20,413 bases of DNA from Larix sibirica. Lineage: Eukaryota; Streptophyta; Pinopsida; Pinales; Pinaceae. Position numbers and translations under genes: made by a program. Shown here in pieces: positions 8,871-19,660 of this stretch. The notes beneath the pieces were generated by a model. The model had not been told where the DNA came from, did no database searches, and saw nothing but the letters and a program-made list of their open reading frames with translations. Location: NCBI GenBank assembly GCA_004151065.3, contig NWUY0300031180.1:19822-40234 (forward strand). Reading direction: 5' to 3'. How positions within the stretch are numbered: the stretch's first letter is position 1; every line of letters begins with the position of its first letter.

Positions 8871-9667
8871 ATCAAGTTCTTTGAACACTATGTCACATTA
8901 CCATCTATCGGATTGAGCAAAGGAGGGGGTATTTATGAATTCTAGGCTTCTAAATCTTACTCCATGGGCTATATTACAAATTCACAAACAAGAAATGCAT
9001 GTGCTATTGCATCAATGTAAAAAACTGTGGATGTAACACTATATACACACTCACACATCATGCATAAATAGGCATATTCATTAACAAGCAAAAAAGATAA
9101 ACCATTGCATAAACACAATATACAATGAATACTTATCTTTAATGGAAACTGGTCCAAGCAACTGGCTGAATAGGAGCAATGTTCCACTCAACCACAGGTA
9201 TAAACCTCTGATACCATCCCCGAGTCGGTCTATGAGGCCACTGGGGTGAAGGACACCTACATGCTTTTCTCTCCCATCCAAAACTCAAATGCTCTCAATG
9301 CTTAGCCAAATGCTCATCCAGAGCTTCTACAAGAACCTCCCTTAGACATCATAGCCATGGCACTCATTCCAACTGCCACACACAACACAAGGAAGACATT
9401 TCATTATTCTACAGTTCTTTCAGGAAATCCAGCCCTTATAATGCTTACAAGTGTGTGCAGTAAGAGTCCAAGTTGTTGTGGTCCTTTCATGGAAATTTTT
9501 GTTTGGGGATTTTGGCCCAGTTTCAGATGACCCAAATCATCGATTTTTATAAGAAAAAAAATGTAGGGAATGGGTGGAACTATGTCTTGCTGGAAAATTA
9601 CCAATGTCAAAAATTCGGTGATTTAAGTGCCCCATATCACATGTCATTTTTCATTATATCATCGGTG
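8871..9667. other. Intergenic, mostly featureless
   Basis: No coding region is recognised. Composition rises in GC around 9180-9380, where short minus-strand open frames occur but show no domain. The only item of note is the sequence at 9205-9217. Confidence 0.55.
9205..9217 (-). other. Possible LTR-retrotransposon primer-binding-site-like sequence
   Basis: On the minus strand this reads atggtatcagagg. The first eleven bases from tgg match TGGTATCAGAG, the common plant primer-binding site complementary to the 3' end of initiator Met tRNA; the next base, g, departs from the usual c. No LTR ending in CA is evident immediately upstream (9218 onward), and no gag follows on the minus strand below 9205. 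It may be a relic or a chance match. Confidence 0.25.
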
Positions 9668-10022
9668 AAATCAATGCAACCCATTTTTGTGTTATGTCAT
9701 TGCCAAAATCAATGCAACTATTTGATTACTCCAAATCATTTTTCACGATATCATTACTAAAATCAATGCATCCCATTGGTTGCATTATTTCATTGTCGAA
9801 ATAAATGGAACCCATTTTATTACATTATATCATTTGCTAAAATCAATACAACTATTTGATTACTCTAAATCATTTTTCACAATATCATCATTAAAATAAA
9901 TACATCTCATTAATTTGTGTTATGTCATTACTAAAATAAATACAATTACTTAATTATTTTAAACAATTTTCCATGGTATCATCACTAAAATCAATATACC
10001 CTATTATTTTGTGTTATATGTG
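9668..10022 (+). repeat. Minisatellite with two alternating monomer types (order A B A A B A B A)
   Basis: Every unit starts aaat(c/a)aat. Type A units are followed by catccca/acccatt-like sequence and end in a tcatt word: 9668-9704 (37 bp), 9759-9798, 9799-9838 and 9893-9932 (40 bp each), and about 9987-10022. Type B units contain acaactatttgattact and a catttttcac word: 9705-9758, 9839-9892 and 9933-9986, each exactly 54 bp. Divergence increases towards the right end. No open frame crosses it. Confidence 0.85.
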
Positions 10023-12859
10023 CATTATATGTACATGACATCTTCGAAATATGACATATACTTTGATGTGCATTATTATCTAAACTTTATTGTGTTGCAA
10101 GTATCCATATTATTCTAACCTTATTGTTTGCATTTACCTATATTCGTAAGCTACAAATTATTTACTCTTCCTTCTATCTTTATTGTCATATAATATTCAA
10201 AGTATTTACTAATACTCTCAATACTATAATTTATATAATGCATTCAAACTCATCTTCTATGTGTATTGTCGATTATATTTAAACCAATTGATTGGCTTGA
10301 ATTTTAATTGTGATACTAGTTTCATAGCGCATATTATTGGCTATTCTATTGCTCATAATGACTATCCTTCATTTCTCGTTTGTATAAGGGACTCCTCTAT
10401 GGTACTCGAATTGAAATATTTCACAACGGATTCTTTCATATTCCACTCTTATTGTGATTGCAAACTCCTTATGTTAATGTCAGCCAAATCCTACATAAAT
10501 TGAGCTTATATCATATTTTTGTGCTTTTATGGTGATGGAAGAGGGAATCATATGTTTACTACACGTTATTAGTTGGTTTCCCATTTCATCCACTACATGG
10601 AAATTATATTAATTCGATAAATGGTTCTGTATATATATATAAAAGAGAGTGATGGAATAAAAAAATTAAGTTTATTATATGTATCTATGAGTTGTACTAT
10701 TAATTTAAATTATCAGTCTAGATTAATATTTTATGTCTTTATTCAAACACGTTTTATGCTTTGCAAATGAATAGAATAATATTTTTTGTTTCTGTAAAAC
10801 TCAATCAAACTTCCAAGAATTCAAACATGGAACTACAGGTGGTGATGAATTTGAAGGTAGAAGGAATGCAATATGAGTTCCATGATTGGCTAAAGAATGC
10901 ACACAAAGTTACATTTGTAGGGTGAGTGACCTTTTTTATAGGTATTGAATTTGTGGCTTCTAAACAAAAGTTGTTAAGGAAGAACTATGTTAGATGGGCA
11001 GGGGGCTACCCATCGAGGACTTTTCTGTTAAATTCAACAATGTCGCTCAGTTGAATATTGCATTGTATCTTGTCGATGCAACAATGTGATCTTCTGAAGA
11101 AGAGTTCTAATGCAAATGGATTTAGTTCCAAGTGCAATACTATGATATTGATCTAAAAATTCTCCTTTTGAGGTTGCAATGTCAAAAACTTCATGTGTTC
11201 CACTGAGAATCACTACATATAGAAGCATATTATACATAATGGGAAGAATGGGGCTTACAAGATCCCCATGGTGTCATTTGCAACATGAGAAATTTCTTTT
11301 AGAGTATACAAATATATTCCAAGAAGCATCTTGAAGGTCTGATCAAATGGATTCATTTATATGAAGGGTAGCTAATCTCTTTTCCATTGTCCAAAAATGT
11401 TTGATGCTATTTGGAGATCAATCCATAGTAAAATAATATGGAATTAAACAGGAAGAAATTAATATGGATATTAATTTGGGAATTAGATAGGAAGCAATTG
11501 ATCCCAAGGGTGGTTAATATCTTTCTTGGTTAGAATTAAGAGTTTCCTTTAATGGACGGAATTTAATCTCTTCTGATCTTTCACCACTTCATGGGAGCAC
11601 ATTAACCTTGAAGTTTTAAAATGCTTATTTCATGTAAATGAAAAGACAAGAAAAAATGCATATGAACATCACAAGGACAACGATCGATGATTATATAGTA
11701 AACATTTTGGTTTGAAAATATACATATACCTCATCATTCAACAATGACAATACATACATACATAAAACATTAAAATCTTTCAGAGCTCTCCTCTATTGAT
11801 TAACTTCATCACCAATATTGCAAAATGGAAAAAATGCAATGTTGCATATGCACGAGGAAAATGAGTATATCTAGGATTATGGGTGTGGTTGCCATTATGG
11901 AAAAGACCCTTTAAGTGCTTTGACAAAGAATGTCTTCATACTTTCTATAGGAATTATGCTTTTTCAATTTCATTTGTTGATGGAAACTGACAATGAAGGC
12001 ATTGTTCAATTGGTTGATCTCCTCCTCCCTACACAATATACTAGAGCATTTGTGGTCTTCATCAATTTTTTGTAGATAAAACAAAACCAAAATCTGATAT
12101 GAGGGTGCATCGACTTAGTAATTAATAAGCTTAATGTTGGACTGTTGATGATGATGATTCAGATGAAATGAAGTACTAGACATTGCAGAAATGGTGTCTG
12201 AGCATCTTAATGGATTCTCCACTTTGAGATGTGTAGAAATTGTTATTGGAGAGTAGCATTGCTTCTTCGCCTTGAACAACGATGAATTAATATTCACAAT
12301 CAACTCCTTTACTCAACATTACGGGCATACTATCTTGACACAACTCCTTGGAAATATAGATAATTCCTTGCAACATTTGGAATTCATGTTTTGCCCAGGG
12401 ATACAACACTAATAACTCCTTAATCAAGCTCATAAAGAGTTAAACTTCCATGGATTTTTTATAATATTTTGCGGCAAATTGTAGAGTAAGACTATCCACT
12501 TACTTTCAAAAAAAATTTAGTTTTAAATGATTTGAATATATCTTTGGTTTTGAATTTATGTTAGAGCTGACATTGCAAAAATTTTATTTACTCAATAATA
12601 TGTTTTTTAAGTGCCAAGTGTCAACTCCACGTTAAGCACAAAATTACACTTCTCCCTCACACTGGGATGTCGAAAGCGACCCTTGGCACAATGAATGTTG
12701 TTAGGATAATACAAAATATTGATGCATATAAGTTGGATATGATTCACAAATTATTAGGTAGTACTCTTGGAAATGTCCAAGAATGAAGTGAACTAATAAG
12801 TAAATAAACTTAATTTTTTTGGTGAGTATATTATTTCAATAAAGTTTTATTTTATTTCA
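10023..12859. other. Long AT-rich intergenic stretch, no gene seen
   Basis: The few short open frames (for example 10261-10503 on + and 11034-11237 on -) have no recognisable motif and an AT-driven composition. A diverged 24-bp direct repeat starting ggaatta lies at 11440-11463 and 11479-11502. A short TA-rich run lies near 10630-10640. I found no RNA gene or transposon signature. Confidence 0.55.
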
Positions 12860-13013
12860 CTTTTTTTTTTGAAATTTTGGCAATATAAGTTGTTTTATAA
12901 TGGGCCAATATCCCTAAAGTCCAAGTTCTATGAACAAAGTTCGCATCAATCAAGTGAAACTATAACTATTAACAAAATTTCGACTGGATTTGGGAAGGAT
13001 TTCCACCTAAAAA

Positions 13014-14393
13014 CAATTTTTTTATGAGTTTAAAAATTATATTAAACTCAGAATAATATATGGAGCTAAGAAGTGTCAAAAAAGCTACACTATGAGTCCA
13101 TATGGAACTATTTGGACCGTTACCCCTACTAAGAAACTATCTATGAAGAAAATATAAAATCCTGAGGACTAACAGTCCAAAGAAATTTATCAAAATGCCC
13201 CCCCACCGGCCGAGGGTTATAACCAATATAACAAAAATGAGATTGTCTAAACTAGAAACAAGACCTATCTTGACACCAGAGAATTCATAATCGGAGCTAA
13301 TAATCATCATATACAAGGATATGAGAAGAGACTGGATGGATAACACCTAAAGACTCGGTCTTGACCGATTGAGGAGCATCGTCGGTGCTGACTGGCGTGA
13401 GGGCATCGTCGGAAGATCATTTGCGAGGTTGAGGTGCTCGATGGGGGCACTCTACTGAATGTCTTTCCGATCATTTCTCTAGCCAAAGCAATAAGCTTTG
13501 CATTAATTATTTCATTAGCTACTAACTGGTTATGAGCCATCATGTACATACCATCCTCCAAGCTAGCAATCCGGGCTACCAAGATTAAGCCATTGGGGTC
13601 TTCCTAAAATTTTCCTTCCGCGATATATTCCATTTCCAAATTGAACAAGGACTTCATGTTCCACAACATGCCCATGGTTTGAGTGTAACGGGTCTCTCGC
13701 GTCCTGGTGGAGCCCGAGTTCTCAACCATGCCCCCCAATTCTTCAATTAACTGCTTTAGTTTCATTTTTTTCCCCTGTCGCGAAGGAGATTTTCCAGCTT
13801 AGAGATGTGTTCTCTAGCTCTAGGCCTCACCTGTTGTTCAAAGTAACCCTGAGCATTCTTCGTATCTTTAATGACCCAAGGCATGTGCATCCATTGGGGA
13901 CCTGCGACAATCTTCTTTTGAGTGACCTTGCTATGCACCATTGCGTAAGGGGGGTCAAGAAAATTTTAGATTGAGAAGCGTGCATTGCGAACGAGGGGGT
14001 TAAAAAACATAGAAACTAGATGACATCAATACCATGAAGTTATCCCTCTAAAGAAACTATCTGAACCATATCTATGCAGGCACCTACACTAGCACTTCCA
14101 AATTAGAAACCACATCATGATGCAATCACCTGCAGAGTGATGGACATGACGGAAGTTATTTGCCATGAATTCTCACATGAAGGAAGAGCAAACGAACATA
14201 ATGTCGGACAGGAGAACCCCATATCACTTGTACGAGACAACTAAACTAACCATGATGACGAGAGGGAGGCTCATGCTCTTATAAACTTTGGGGTGGACAC
14301 ATGCTGACAAGCATGGTCTAACCCTCCACATGCTCAAATGGCTAGACATGATCACTTTGTGTGGCTAGAGGAAAATCACACCCACCATGTGGA
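13014..14393 (-). mobile_element. 1380-bp insertion of unknown class with 12-bp flanking direct repeats
   Basis: The 12-mer tccacctaaaaa occurs at 13002-13013 and 14394-14405. Copy A has a single uninterrupted tccatctgaaaa at the matching point, so the pair is very likely a target-site duplication. No terminal inverted repeats and no LTR ends (TG...CA) are visible. A T7 run at 13017-13023 could be the poly(A) of a minus-oriented retroposon, and the internal reading frame is also minus. A 12-bp duplication would also suit a MULE lacking evident termini. Strand is assigned from the internal frame. Confidence 0.7.
13307..13941 (-). pseudogene. Decayed reading frame inside the 1380-bp insertion, unassigned
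   Basis: From the ATG at 13941 the minus strand encodes 59 residues (VHSKVTQKKIVAGPQWMHMP, then YFEQQVRPRAREHISKLENL) to TGA at 13764-13762. The next frame begins at the overlapping ATG at 13765 (MKLKQLIEELGGMVENSG), meets TAG at 13606-13604 and goes on (VARIASLEDGMYMMAHNQLV) to 13307. Helix-forming Leu/Glu/Lys residues around the break suggest a coiled coil. Protein-like sequence also extends upstream to about 14010 (FFNPLVRNARFSI, then a stop). The break lies on an A7 run, so a homopolymer indel is the simplest cause. I do not recognise the family; it may be an element protein or a captured gene fragment. Confidence 0.5.
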
Positions 14394-14571
14394 TCCACCT
14401 AAAAAGAGTTGAACCATCTAATCTAAGAATTTTGGAATCATCTAATCTTGTAACAAACTTCCCTCTAACCGTGAAAATCCAACGATACATAAAGTTAGAG
14501 TTCCCATTAATCCAAAACTTTGATCATAATAAAACTATACTCCTTCCCCAAACTTATATTAAATTTTTATC

Positions 14572-14595
14572 ATATATATATATATATATATATAT
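14572..14595. repeat. (AT)12 microsatellite
   Basis: An uninterrupted AT dinucleotide run inside repeat copy B. The matching part of copy A (after 5880, tttttatcatatatg) has only a short version, so the run grew after the copies separated. Confidence 0.9.
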
Positions 14596-15251
14596 TACAT
14601 GATTAATTTACTATAAAAATTTCCCTACCAAATTATACATCATAATCAATGCTTAGAAATTAACACTTAATCTAAAAAACATTGAGAAATGCCCTTTAAG
14701 AAAAATGCACAAATTTTTCCACTAAATTAAAAAAAAAATCATTGATACTCTTAAAAATAGCTCTATCTTTTGATTTTGATATTCCACTATATTTCACCGT
14801 TTCTCTTTTCTTATACTTTTTTTAAAGTTGAATTAAGTACTAAAAGAAAAAAGGGTGGATCAAAGGTTGATAAATTAAATCTTGTACAAGCTTGAAAAAG
14901 TTGCGAAAGACACCTAACTAAATGAGTTAAGTCAAATCCACCCAATCCGCCTTCACATGGGTGGGAAAAATGAAGAGTGCAATTGGACTTTATCACTTTG
15001 TAGGTATTAAATATTGAAAAATGTAATAACATTGTTCATGGTGGTGGTGTTAAGGATTTGATTTCCTCGAGTGAACAAAAACAAAGCCCTATATGAGGAT
15101 AGGGACGGATAACTTGAACCCAACAACCAAACTATTAATGAATGTGTAAAAGTAAGATGTGACAACTTAGCTAAGGGGTTAGTGAACTTAGCGAAGGGCT
15201 TAGTGGTTAGTGGTCTTTGGATTTTTAAATGTTAAATATATAAAAGTTATT

Positions 15252-15507
15252 GAAATAAGGTAAATGTTTTATGATTTGCATTTTTTTTTGTTAGTTTTGT
15301 ATGAATTTGGTGACATGATTTTTGTTAAAATCATAATTTTTATTTTTCAAATTGCAATTTTGATTATAAAAATGGATTCAACGTTTTTAATTACCCTTGG
15401 GTACATCGATTATACAATTTCAACAACCTAAAACTGCAATTGGAATAATTTTGGTGGGGAAAACCGTTAGAAAGTGGGTGCAAATCATAGAATGTTTAGC
15501 TTACTCC
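15252..15507. mobile_element. 256-bp MITE, probably MULE-type
   Basis: The ends are inverted repeats of 29 bp: gaaataaggtaaatgtttta onward at 15252-15280, and its reverse complement at 15479-15507, with 23 of 29 positions matching. It is flanked by aaagttatt (15243-15251) and aaaattatt (15508-15516), a 9-bp duplication with one difference. Copy A has a single uninterrupted taaattatt at the same place. The 9-bp duplication and G-starting termini point to Mutator-like elements. No coding capacity; the interior is AT-rich. Confidence 0.85.
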
Positions 15508-15660
15508 AAAATTATTAGTTAAAAGATGAGACCTACGTTTGTAGTTTGGCAATATTAAATAAGAGTTAACTTATAAAAAATGTCTACGAATAGGACGGAT
15601 AGTTGTTATGTGGAAAATGAAATAAAGGGGGTACGAGTTGGAATCATCACTAAAGCGTTT

Positions 15661-17296
15661 GCGAGCCATATCCAAATTGTTTTTACTTATTTTCTAAAAC
15701 ATTTTTTGATTTTATGAAATGTTTCAATTATTATAGGGCAAGATTTTGGCCAAAAATAATGATTTTTTGACATTAAAAAAACAAATAAATAACTTTAAAG
15801 GAAAACTATAAACCTCTTACCCTAAATTGAGCCTCAAAAATTATATATTAAACCTCAAACTCTAAAAATCAAGACCTAAACCCCTATCCTAAATCAATGA
15901 ATAGTACTTTGAACTTTTTATGTTTCATGGTTTTTTTTATCATTGTGTTTTTCTACAAATGATCGAGGTTTACTTTTGCTTCAAAAACCATTGATCCATG
16001 GACACTTTATTGCATCAAATGCTTGTCTACTATAATCTTAGTGTAACAACCTAGTGTAGAAGTACAATGACTATGTTTTAATGTCCTTTTCTCGACGTTT
16101 GTGTCAATTCTTTAGCTTTGTTGCAAATAAACCCGAATGACTTGCATATGTGATAAAACAACTTGCATATCAAAATTGATATGTGGCAGTTTCAACCCTA
16201 CAAAATAGTGGAATGGATTTATGAAGGCTCACATGGACCAACACTTATTTCCAATAATATTCCAACATGCTTCAATTTTTTTATTTTCCTTTTTTGAATC
16301 AATATGAAATCTTGACTTATGACTTGATTTACTCCATTGCTAGTACACTCACATGCCCTTGTTCCTATGTCGTGGAGGAAATTTTGATGATGCCACGTTT
16401 AACAAATTCTTCGTATGATATACATGTGATATTTTAATCTTATTTCAAGCATTTTTATTAGTATAAACCATAAAAGTAAACAACACATCCAAAACAATTC
16501 AATGTTGTCTAGAGATAATGTTATAGCATAGAGTGCAATATTGCGTGTCATCATGCCTTTTATGATATCACTCAACACATAAGCTCATTTATATTTGAGT
16601 ACATAACCAGTCCCCTTAAAACATCACTAATTAGGTCAACTTTGATCATCCAAGTCGATCCCAAACATATAGGAAACCTCATGAATTTAGGCCCTTTATG
16701 CGTCGGCAGGTTAGTTTACAGACCCTCACAACACTGAGTTGATTGTCTAGTCAGTCAGTGGACCAACCCAAACACACATCCATTGAGTCACTTACTTACC
16801 TCCAAAATTGTGTTTAATCACAAATTCCAACACTTCTTCTAGAGGTGTAATTAGTGTATTCTTTTGTTAGATGCTAAGAATTGGTTTCGACCTTCGAGTA
16901 ATTTTAGGGTTTGAATCGATTTTTATAAGAAGCTGACACGTTCTTCATTAAATACATAAAGGTTGGCTAATCTATGCCACTCATCATAGAATAATATTGT
17001 CTATAACAATAATTGTGTTTGCTAATTTTAATTGTTATAAATGACATGAATGCCCCTAAATCTTATTGATAAATAGTAATTTGAATTATGTATGTTTCTT
17101 AATGTTTTTGAATAGATGTCTATGTGTGTGCACGGCCATACACACATTATCATTTCCCCACCAATTGTTTTGATAATTTGCCATATCCATATTCGTTTCA
17201 ATGCAGCTTAAAATAAAAGTGAGATATGATATGGCGATTATAAAATGCAAGTGGATTAAAACATAGTCGAAAATCTATAGTGTATCAAATATAATG
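15661..17296. other. Intergenic, no gene seen
   Basis: AT-rich with no recognisable coding region. A short inverted repeat (atgtgtgt / acacacat) lies at 17122-17129 and 17140-17147 and could form an 8-bp stem with a 10-base loop. Its significance is unknown. Confidence 0.55.
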
Positions 17297-17960
17297 TATC
17301 GATGGTGCTGCACAAGATGGTTTGTGTGCAGCTGGGGGTGCTATTTTCTTAAATTAATCACATTGCGACTCAATTGTGGGAATGGGACAAACATGAAAGC
17401 ATAACTTCTTGCATTATGGTGTGTTCTAAAAGTGGCTTGTATCTTCGACATTGATGATCTGAATATTTTTGGGGACTCTAGGGTCACCATCAAATGGGCA
17501 CAAGAGGGATATAAACTAAAAGTGTTATCACTGGTCCACTGGTGTATCAGGATAAGATCAACTATCCTTCATTTCAGGAACATATCTCTGGAGCACATAT
17601 ACTAGAAACATAATCATCTGGCTGACAAACTCTCTAAGAAAGCTTTGTGCAGTGATTTTGGTTATTTAATTTGGGAAGAATTTCAAAATTCCCGGGTTCT
17701 GAATTTTGGCTCTCTGAAAATATTTGAGTAACTGCCTGTATCAGGTCGATGTATGATGAGTTTATTTTGGGTAGATGTAATTTTGGGGTTTTTGTATACC
17801 TCTTATGATGGTCAATTGCAACACTTTGATGCTTTTTGAGATTTGATGGCATGTCTTTTTGCCTCTGCTTAGTTGAGTCTTCCTATAGACTTGTTAAATC
17901 ATGTACCTTTTGATTCGTTATGAATAACATTGGTTTGCTTTTTTCCGCTGGAAAAAAAAA
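17297..17960 (+). mobile_element. Second, extremely 5'-truncated LINE
   Basis: This 664-bp piece starts within the RNase H domain and ends cttttttccgctgg followed by nine A's (17952-17960). It is flanked by caaatataatg (17286-17296) and caaatatagtg (17961-17971), a target duplication matching at 10 of 11 positions. The 3' end resembles that of the first LINE (ttttcgtctgg then A's), so both are probably the same broad L1 lineage, though the 3' UTRs otherwise differ. Confidence 0.88.
17301..17731 (+). pseudogene. LINE RNase H domain remnant
   Basis: Starts DGAAQDGLCAAGGAIFLN with the first catalytic Asp at 17301-17303, then hits TAA and a frameshift near 17370-17385. Later it reads LLALWCVLKVACIFDID, IFGDSRVTIKWAQEG, and after another stop KHNHLADKLSKKA, to a final TAA at 17729-17731. 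These match the RNase H of the first LINE (DGAAQ, FGD, ADKLSK). The codon where the second catalytic acidic residue is expected is TAA (A*LLALW), plausibly from GAA. Clearly non-functional. Confidence 0.85.
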
Positions 17961-18177
17961 CAAATATAGTGAGAATAAGATTTATAATATATCATGAGGA
18001 ATCGAGAGTGGCTATAACATATTCTTATTATGAAGTGGCTTAAATATAGTTATCTATTTGGCAAGAATTGTGATTTCAAAATAAGAATTTGAGTTTTATT
18101 TTTTTATGCATTAAAATATTAAAATTAATCAATGTATTGAAAAATTGTGTTATTTGTAGAATCTTTTTTGTCCAAAA

Positions 18178-18600
18178 TTAAAATTACCATTATTTGCAAT
18201 TATGGCTTTAAAAACTCATAATATTGTTAATGAAAACCTTAAAATCAACTGTCATATAGAAATGGTAGCACTCTTTTTATCTAGGATTAAAATTACAATT
18301 TGTTGGAGACCATGATTTTAACAACTGGTATCGTTCAACCAAAATCTTAAAACCAATCCCTGAATCAAAAACTAGTGCTACTACTAGCACATTTTTTTCG
18401 GGGTTAAAATTGTAACTTGTTTCAAACCATAGTCTTAAGAACTGATGTTGTTGAAATCAAAATCTTAAAATCAACTCTTGAATTGATAAGAGGTGTTGCC
18501 AGTGACACCCATTTTCTTTTCAAGCTTAAAATTGCAACTTTTTTCAAACATGGCCTAAAAAGAAACACTGTTGCAAACAAAACCATAAATAAAAACCTAC
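18178..18600 (+). repeat. Degenerate tandem array of about four 109-122 bp units
   Basis: Units begin ttaaaatt at 18178, 18287, 18404 and 18526 (spacings 109, 117 and 122). Each carries in order an accat or catgg word, a ttaa/aact word, a gtt word and aaaatcttaaaa or aaaccataaa. Units 2 and 3 hold, at the same relative place, short inverted repeats: gtgcta-ctac-tagcac (18376-18391) and ggtgt-tgccagtg-acacc (about 18492-18509). Similarity between units is loose but ordered. No coding sense. Confidence 0.65.
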
Positions 18601-18759
18601 GAAAAAATAAATAAAAATACGGGGAAAACCTCGAAAGCTATGGGGAAAACACGTTTAAAAAAAAAACAACAACAATAAAAGTAAAAACAATATAGGGAGG
18701 TAAATGCTAGGCATCGTCGTTCCTAGACATGTTCATCCTCACTCTCCTTTAAAAAAAAC
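18601..18759. other. A-rich spacer
   Basis: A-rich sequence with two ggggaaaac words (about 18622 and 18643) and an A10 run near 18657-18667. No gene. It runs into the decayed end of the Copia fragment, whose exact limit is unclear. Confidence 0.4.
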
Positions 18760-19660
18760 ATACTTGTCTTCTCTGCTTCTGGGCTAGGACATTGTTCGGA
18801 AGACAACTTGAAGTGTGCAGGAAGTGGGTTACTAACTGGTTTTTCATTATGCATATTGAAGCACTACATAATATTTTCTATATATGACTTTTGACTTAAC
18901 TGGATATTTCGACCTATTCTGTACCTGTGTATCTTCATCCCTATAATTTGATTTACTGCTCCTTAATATTTTATTTCAAATGTCCTAGTCAACTGAGCTT
19001 TTAGATCAATGATTTTCTTCATGTTGGGGCTTGCAACTAGCATATCATCAACATACAAGAACAAGATAATAAAATTGTCATCATCAAACCTCGTATAATA
19101 TGCACAATGGTCAACTTCACTTCTACTGAAACCTTGGCTCTTCATGAAGGTGTCAAATTTTATGTGCCACATCCTTGGCACATGTTTCAATTTGTATAGA
19201 TATTTCTTGAGTCTACAAGCCAAATTCTCTTTGCCTCTTTCTTTATATCCCTCAGGATGATCTATATAAATTTATTCATTAAGATCACCATGCAGGAAAA
19301 CAATGTTTACATATAGGTGTTCCAAATATAAATTATGTGCTGCTACAAGTGTAAGTAAAACCCTTACAATAGTAAGATTCAAAATTGGAGAGAAGATTTC
19401 ATTAAAATCTATACCTAACTTCTGCACACAACCTTTTTCTACCAAGCGAGCTTTATAACATTCCAACAACCCAACATTGTTTTTCTTTACTTTATACACC
19501 CACTTATTTCCAACAACTTTTCTTCCTAGTGGGAGATCCACAAGTTCCTTTGTTTCAATCTTGTGCAATGCTCTCATTTCTACATCCATGGATTTCCTCC
19601 ATTTATTTGCATTCTCATATTCTCTAGCTTCCTAAAATAAATTAGGTTAACAAAGCGAAA
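18760..19660 (-). pseudogene. Ty1/Copia reverse transcriptase relic
   Basis: The minus-strand frame reads EAREYENANKWRKSMDVEM (about 19640-19575), then KWVYKVKK, YKARLVEKG, GIDFNEIFSPI and VFLHGDLNE. A TAA follows at 19274-19272, then IYIDHPEGYKERGKENLACR, LKKYLYKLKHVPRMWH, and FLYVDDMLVAS with the RT catalytic Y-V-D-D. TAA at 18965-18963 replaces the expected KDLG-like residues, then IIGMKIHR, LSQKSYIENIM, TAG, and NPLPAHFKLSSEQCPSPEAE. All in one frame with at least three stops and no need for frameshifts. Integrase, RNase H and LTRs are not found in the window, so this is an isolated fragment. Confidence 0.93.

Larger units (their letters stand above)
12860..15660 (+). repeat. Dispersed repeat copy B, interrupted by two insertions
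   Basis: Collinear with copy A: 12860-13013 matches about 5645-5790, 14394-15251 matches 5790-6496 plus 8638-8765, and 15508 to about 15660 matches 8765-8870. It lacks the LINE, and reads aaagccctatatgaggat straight across the insertion point. It carries instead the 13014-14393 and 15252-15507 insertions. Same orientation as copy A, about 7 kb away. Confidence 0.75.

Noticed and set aside
9081-9281. LTR retrotransposon start next to the primer-site-like sequence
   Set aside because: No LTR pair, no CA end before the site and no gag after it on the minus strand; kept only as a low-confidence sequence match.
9668-10022. CRISPR-like regular spacing
   Set aside because: Units are contiguous and diverged with no unique spacers between identical repeats, and the context is plant nuclear DNA.
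10261-10503. 80-residue plus-strand open frame
   Set aside because: No recognisable motif, AT-driven composition and no supporting signals.
15815-15895. Telomere-like words (ccctaaa, cctaaacccc, cctaaa)
   Set aside because: Only scattered words in a C/T/A-rich stretch, not a CCCTAAA array; too degenerate to call an interstitial telomere.
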